In this document: piece after piece, positions 6,660-9,822 of the stretch
How the letters are laid out: each line of letters opens with the position of its first letter
How positions within the stretch are numbered: position 1 is the stretch's first letter
NCBI GenBank assembly: GCA_050014815.1
Contig: JBEKCP010000172.1
Location: forward strand, 1-9,822
Direction of reading: 5' to 3'
DNA length: 9,822 nt
Source of the DNA: JBEKCP01 sp050014815
Lineage (GTDB): Bacteria; Planctomycetota; Planctomycetia; Pirellulales; Thermoguttaceae
Program-made: the position numbers and the translations under genes
The notes under the pieces: model-generated
Database searches by the model: none
Seen by the model: only the letters and a program-made list of their open reading frames with translations
What the model was told of the DNA's origin: nothing

Positions 6660-6686
6660 ATGGGTGAACAGTCCTCCGGCCGTTCC

Positions 6687-7112
6687 CTACTCCGCCTTGG
6701 CCCGTTCCTTCTCGAGAACCACGCGGTTGCCCACTTGGTTGTACTCGACGCGCGACATAAAGGCCTTCATCAGCATGATGCCGCGGCCGGAAGTGGCGTG
6801 GAGCTTCTCGGGGCAGGTGGGGTCGGGCAGAGTGCCGGGATCGAAGCCCGCCCCCTCGTCGGCGATCTCGATGCGGATTCGGTCGGGCCCGAGGCGGCAG
6901 GCAACGTGAATCCGCTTCCGGTGATCGAGGCGGTTGCCGTGCCGAAGGGCGTTGACCAGGGCCTCCTCCATCGCCAGGTGGATGCTGAAGATATCGTGCT
7001 GGAGCCAGTGCTCGGCCTCAAGCTGGGTGAGCACGTCATTGAGCACCCGCCGGGCAGCCGCGACCTCGGTGGGAATCGCCTGGTCATAACGCCAAGTCCA
7101 TTGCTCGGACAT
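6687..7112 (-). CDS. RsbW/SpoIIAB-like serine kinase (HATPase_c_2), anti-sigma-factor type
   Basis: The 141-residue protein is a single GHKL ATPase domain of the anti-sigma-factor kinase class. The N-box is EEALVNALRHGN (49-60, with N54 in the magnesium-binding position), the G1 box DEGAGFDP (85-92), and the G2 region SGRGIMLM (108-115). Such proteins bind a sigma factor or other output and phosphorylate a STAS-domain antagonist; the STAS gene lies 117 bases upstream on the same strand, which makes the pair a likely partner-switching module. The start at 7112 (ATG) gives MSEQWTWRYDQAIP, usual for this group; an in-frame GTG at 7121 is possible. No clear ribosome site precedes either one. No sigma factor or PP2C phosphatase gene is adjacent, so the output cannot be named. 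Confidence 0.88.
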   Translation of the reverse strand: MSEQWTWRYDQAIPTEVAAARRVLNDVLTQLEAEHWLQHDIFSIHLAMEEALVNALRHGNRLDHRKRIHVACRLGPDRIRIEIADEGAGFDPGTLPDPTCPEKLHATSGRGIMLMKAFMSRVEYNQVGNRVVLEKERAKAE

Positions 7113-7135
7113 CGAAGCCACTTGCTGCGAACTCG

Positions 7136-7215
7136 TTTAGCGGGCGGGCTTGCCCGCCGCGGAACTTTGCGGAAAACGAAATGCTGCAACGCGGCGGGCG
7201 AGCCCGCCCGCTAAA
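7136..7215. repeat. Long inverted repeat, each arm itself a hairpin, between the STAS and kinase genes
   Basis: The arms 7136-7161 and 7190-7215 are 26 bases each and complementary at 25 positions, separated by 28 bases. Each arm also contains its own seven-base-pair palindrome, GGCGGGC-TT-GCCCGCC on the left and GGCGGGC-GA-GCCCGCC on the right, so the element can fold as one long stem or as two neighbouring hairpins. The outer ends are TTTAG and CTAAA. This organisation resembles REP/BIME-like dispersed repeats; whether it recurs in the genome cannot be seen here. Lying inside the presumed STAS-kinase transcript, it could act as an attenuator or mRNA stability element. Confidence 0.85.
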
Positions 7216-7229
7216 CCGTGTCCGGGTTG

Positions 7230-7583
7230 CTAAAAAGTGGCGAGGGCATCCGCCTCGTCGTCCTTGATGTCGAAGAGCCGGTTGAGCTTCGTGATGGTGA
7301 AGACCTCGTAGATCTCCGGCCGGATGTTCGACAGTTTCAAGACGCCGCCTTGGGCCTTTACCTTCTTGTCCAACGTGATCAGCTTTCCCAGGGCCGCGCT
7401 GGAAAGGAAATCGACCGTCGAGAAATTCAAGAGGAGCTTGTCTCGCTTCTCCGCGTCAATCAGTTGAAACATCTCGGCGCCCCACTCCTGGATGTTGATG
7501 TCCTCGACGATCTTCCGGTCGCGAAAGCGAACGATGGTCACCTCGCCAACTTCGGTCACGTCCAGTCGCCGGTATCCGGCCAT
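7230..7583 (-). CDS. STAS-domain anti-sigma-factor antagonist (SpoIIAA/RsbV-like)
   Basis: The 117-residue protein is a single STAS domain: strands EVTIVRF and KLLLNFS, then VDFLSSAALGKL (58-68), the loop that contains the regulatory serine (S61 or S62) phosphorylated by the partner kinase in SpoIIAA and RsbV, and the C-terminal GGVLKLSNIRPEIYEVF and TKLNRLFDI segments. The unphosphorylated form would sequester the RsbW-like kinase encoded just downstream, and the phosphorylated form would release it. The start at 7583 (MAGYRRLDV) is preceded by GAGGAG nine bases upstream; the longer frame from 7622 has no ribosome site at a usable distance and adds residues outside the domain. A promoter is seen at 7646-7674. 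Confidence 0.9.
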   Translation of the reverse strand: MAGYRRLDVTEVGEVTIVRFRDRKIVEDINIQEWGAEMFQLIDAEKRDKLLLNFSTVDFLSSAALGKLITLDKKVKAQGGVLKLSNIRPEIYEVFTITKLNRLFDIKDDEADALATF

Positions 7584-7645
7584 GGTGTAAGGCTCCTCAA
7601 TCGGGAAACGGAGATCTCGCATCGCGACGCGTGAAGACCCCTCCC

Positions 7646-7674
7646 ATGCTATCTGGCAAACTTGGGGGGGTCAA
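7646..7674 (-). promoter_or_regulatory. Sigma70-like promoter of the STAS-kinase unit
   Basis: On the minus strand TTGACC (7669-7674, five of six matches) is followed by a 17-base spacer and TAGCAT (7646-7651, four of six matches). The predicted start near 7639 gives a leader of about 55 bases to the ATG at 7583. It has the same architecture as the ccmE promoter in this window, which strengthens both calls. Confidence 0.55.
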
Positions 7675-7922
7675 GGGATCGCCGCTTGCGGCTTCGCACC
7701 TCGTCTTGGCAGTGCCGGTTGCCTTTGGTCAACGCGTTGCCGCCGTGCCACGCGGCGACCGGTGAACTTGCCGTGGCCCTGCCCGGAGGCAGTGTTTCGC
7801 AACCCGTGACGCACAAAGTACTTATGGCGGCATTGCGAGGAAAGGGGCCCGGCCGGGCACGTCGTTTGCCTCTACCCCTGGCCAGGCACCTTTTGATCCC
7901 CCTCACGCAAGGCGGCATCGCC
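7675..7922. other. Intergenic region between the divergent STAS and exported-protein genes
   Basis: Together with the STAS leader and promoter, this makes a gap of 339 bases without a convincing gene. The frame of the downstream gene is open back to 7662, with an ATG at 7824, but that sequence reads as an arginine- and leucine-rich stretch ahead of a clear signal peptide and is probably not translated. A small hairpin GCCGC-TT-GCGGC lies at 7681-7692 and a ten-base palindrome at 7730-7739. I find no good plus-strand promoter. Confidence 0.4.
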
Positions 7923-8819
7923 GTGAAACGCTCCTCCTGGATCGCCCTGGGTTGCGGACTCGCGACGGCACTGGCGGGCTGCTGGGGCCCCCTGGCCGCC
8001 GCGGCACCGCCCGAGCTGCAATCGCCCGCGGGAACGACCGGCGGGCCGGCCCCCGTCGTCGTCCACGTTCGCAGCGGCCGGAGCTTCTCGGGAAATCTCG
8101 CCTCTCGAACGGATGCCCGGCGGCTTTGGCTCCAGTCCGGTGGGGGTGCAGTCACGGTGCTTCGTCCCATCGACTGGGATTGCGTGACGGGGGTTTCCAT
8201 TGTCGGCCAGGAATTTTCGGGCGAAGAACTCCATCGCCTGGTCCGCGAGATCCGCCAGCGCATGCCCGCCGCGGAAATTGTGGCCTCGACGCATTGGACC
8301 GTGATTGACCCCGGCGAAACCGCTTCGGCCGGCAAAGTCCGGCCGGCCGCACGGCCCGTCCGCCACCTGGCGATCGACGCCGAGGTGGGCGGTTGGAGCG
8401 ATACGGCCGACCCGGACGGGCTGATCCTTGAGGTCCGGCCCGTCGATGCCGCCGGACGCCTGGTCGCGGTCCATGGGATGCTTGAGGTGGATTTGGCGAG
8501 TTGGCGGACGGGCGTCACCCCGGACCCGCAGCCTTTCTTCACCGTAGCGCGATGGACACAAACCGTCCGGCCGGAGGACTTCGGTCCCGGCGGGGCGATC
8601 TACCACCTCCCGTTCCAGAACGTGCGGCCCGATTTCGACCTGGAGGTCGCGTCGCGTGGGGCAGTACACGTCCGGCTCGGGGTTGCCGGACAAGGGACTT
8701 TCGACGCGACCCAGAGCAGCATTCGGATCAGGCCCCACAGCATCGTGCGGGACAATCTCCAGCAGGCGACGGGGCACCGATTCCTTCCGCAAGAGCGGAC
8801 CAGCGACGGGCGGCATTAG
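7923..8819 (+). CDS. Exported or lipoprotein-type protein of unknown function, planctomycete-like (298 aa)
   Basis: The function is unknown. Starting at GTG 7923, the protein begins with a signal sequence: KR, a hydrophobic stretch, then the lipobox-like LAGC (17-20), with AAAAPP (25-30) as an alternative signal peptidase I site. A first region (about 46-105) reads VVVHVRSGRSFSGNL, LWLQSGGGAVTVLRPIDWD and IVGQEFSGEEL, a small beta-rich domain. After a linker, a second beta-rich region follows (about 147-270), with LAIDAEVGGW, DGLILEVRPVDAAG and VRPEDFGPGGAIYHLPF, and a basic tail ending ERTSDGRH. I recall proteins of this layout in Pirellulales, which supports the taxonomic guess. AAGG lies about ten bases before the GTG. 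An upstream ATG at 7824 would bury the signal peptide. The next frame begins immediately after its stop. Confidence 0.78.
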   Translation: MKRSSWIALGCGLATALAGCWGPLAAAAPPELQSPAGTTGGPAPVVVHVRSGRSFSGNLASRTDARRLWLQSGGGAVTVLRPIDWDCVTGVSIVGQEFSGEELHRLVREIRQRMPAAEIVASTHWTVIDPGETASAGKVRPAARPVRHLAIDAEVGGWSDTADPDGLILEVRPVDAAGRLVAVHGMLEVDLASWRTGVTPDPQPFFTVARWTQTVRPEDFGPGGAIYHLPFQNVRPDFDLEVASRGAVHVRLGVAGQGTFDATQSSIRIRPHSIVRDNLQQATGHRFLPQERTSDGRH

Positions 8820-8857
8820 GCTCGGCGGATCCCCTTGTCGAACTCAGGCCGATCCAG

Positions 8858-9822
8858 TTGCGCTCGCCGCTGGGCGGGGACGGTTCGGGGCAGATCGTGG
8901 TGAGCGCCGATGCCCCGCTGGCCGGATTGACGGCCGCGTGCAGCGATCTGACCGGTCCCGAGGGGGCGAAGATTTCCGCCGGCGCCCTGCGAGTTCGCTA
9001 TCCGCAAAACGGCGGCGCCTACGTCAGGCACCTCAACCCCTTCGACGCCCTGACGGATCAACCGATGGCCGACGCCAAATTGCAGCCGGTCTGGCTGACC
9101 GCGACGGTCTCGGCCGGCGCCAGGCCGGGTACGTACACGGGCACGCTCTCCCTGAGCGGCCCGACGACCATCAAGGTTCCCGTGGAGCTGACCGTCTATG
9201 GCTGGTCATTGCCGGACACCAAACAGTGGAAGACCAAGACGTCATTTTTTCAATCGCCCGAGAACCTGGCGAAGTACTACAAGGTGCCGCTCTGGTCGGA
9301 TGCGCATTTCAAGTTAATCGAACAATCCCTGGTCCTGCAAGGGAAGTTGGGGGACAAGGTGGCCCACGTGCTGGCCGTCGGCGCCGATACCGGCAATGCT
9401 TCGCTGGGCGCCGAGACCATGGTGCTCTTCAAGCGCCAGGGGAACCAGGTAACGCCCGATTTCACCGCGGTGGAGCGCTACCTGAGACTCTACAAGCAGC
9501 ACGTGGGCGATCCCGTCGCCGTGATTCTGCACGTGTGGACGATCCACGTGGATTGGTACAATCCCAAGAGGGACCGATCCGTGATGGTCACGTTCCGCAC
9601 GGGAGACAAACTGGAGCGCGGCACGCTTCCGCCTTATGAAGACCCGGCCATTGCCGGCGTGTGGGATGAAGTCGTAGCCGGGATGAAACGCACGATGACG
9701 AGTCTGGGCTGGCCGGAAAGCGCCCTGCAATTCGGCATGTCGGAGGATTCGCAACCGAGCAAGCAGACGGCCGCCTTCTTCGTGAAACATTTCCCCGACA
9801 TCAAATGGGCGCTCATATCCCA
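8858..9822 (+). CDS. Glycoside-hydrolase-like protein, 3' end outside window and 5' end missing or unclear
   Basis: The frame reads as an N-terminal Ig-like domain (coding similarity from about 8825: PLVELRPIQLRSPLGG, GSGQIVVSA, then PVWLTATVSAGARPGTYTGTLSL), followed by the beginning of a large catalytic-type domain: YGWSLPD, SFFQSPENLAKYY, PLWSDAHFKLIEQSL, FGMSEDSQPSKQTAAFF and WALIS at the edge. From memory this matches planctomycete proteins annotated as glycoside hydrolase (GH123/DUF4091-like) domain proteins. The family label is tentative and no catalytic residues are assigned. The frame lacks a proper beginning: between the stop of the preceding gene and 9064 it has no ATG; TTG 8858 and GTG 8897 or 8900 are the only early candidates and have weak ribosome sites. 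No signal peptide is present. It may be a 5'-truncated gene or joined to the preceding gene by a frameshift. Confidence 0.6.
   Translation, partial: MRSPLGGDGSGQIVVSADAPLAGLTAACSDLTGPEGAKISAGALRVRYPQNGGAYVRHLNPFDALTDQPMADAKLQPVWLTATVSAGARPGTYTGTLSLSGPTTIKVPVELTVYGWSLPDTKQWKTKTSFFQSPENLAKYYKVPLWSDAHFKLIEQSLVLQGKLGDKVAHVLAVGADTGNASLGAETMVLFKRQGNQVTPDFTAVERYLRLYKQHVGDPVAVILHVWTIHVDWYNPKRDRSVMVTFRTGDKLERGTLPPYEDPAIAGVWDEVVAGMKRTMTSLGWPESALQFGMSEDSQPSKQTAAFFVKHFPDIKWALIS

Noticed and set aside
7136..7215. Insertion sequence or MITE with target duplications
   Set aside because: No flanking direct duplication was identified and no transposase is present; only the palindromic structure itself is supported.
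8656..9639. A 327-codon plus-strand frame overlapping both right-hand genes
   Set aside because: Its translation is arginine- and glycine-rich without domain features, whereas the neighbouring frame gives a coherent Ig-like and hydrolase-like protein.

Overview
The window is GC-rich and encodes proteins whose closest recognisable relatives, from memory of family sequences, are in Planctomycetota, probably a Pirellulales-like lineage. The strongest pointers are the secreted 298-residue protein at 7923-8819, the 83-residue protein beside a COG0731 radical SAM enzyme, the STAS protein, and the partial glycoside-hydrolase-like protein at the right edge. No database search was possible, so the lineage is an inference.

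Layout. (1) Minus strand 1-1348: a cytochrome c maturation unit, promoter then ccmE then ccmF (3' end cut by the window edge); the CcmE is of the cysteine (CxxxY) type. (2) Minus strand 1522-3603: a large tandem-GT2 glycosyltransferase. (3) Plus strand 3836-6659: ilvN (acetolactate synthase regulatory subunit), ilvC (ketol-acid reductoisomerase), an 83-residue conserved-looking protein and a COG0731-type radical SAM protein. The genes on either side of ilvC are separated from it by unusual intergenic DNA: heptamer repeats forming a long hairpin upstream, and a G-rich repeat plus a GC hairpin downstream. (4) Minus strand 6687-7674: promoter, STAS-domain anti-sigma-factor antagonist, a 26-bp-arm inverted repeat, then an RsbW-like HATPase kinase; together a partner-switching pair. 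(5) Plus strand 7923-9822: an exported or lipoprotein-type planctomycete protein, followed by a glycoside-hydrolase-like frame that runs off the window and has no convincing start codon.

Functional reading: ilvN and ilvC supply branched-chain amino-acid synthesis; ccmE/ccmF attach heme to exported cytochromes c; the STAS/kinase pair is signalling; the GT2 enzyme makes surface polysaccharide; and the right-hand pair acts at the cell envelope. I see no phage, CRISPR, transposase or defence system. I find no wholly new system. The points worth a second look are the CxxxY CcmE, the acidic cofactor loop of IlvC, the three structured intergenic repeats, and the start-less hydrolase frame.
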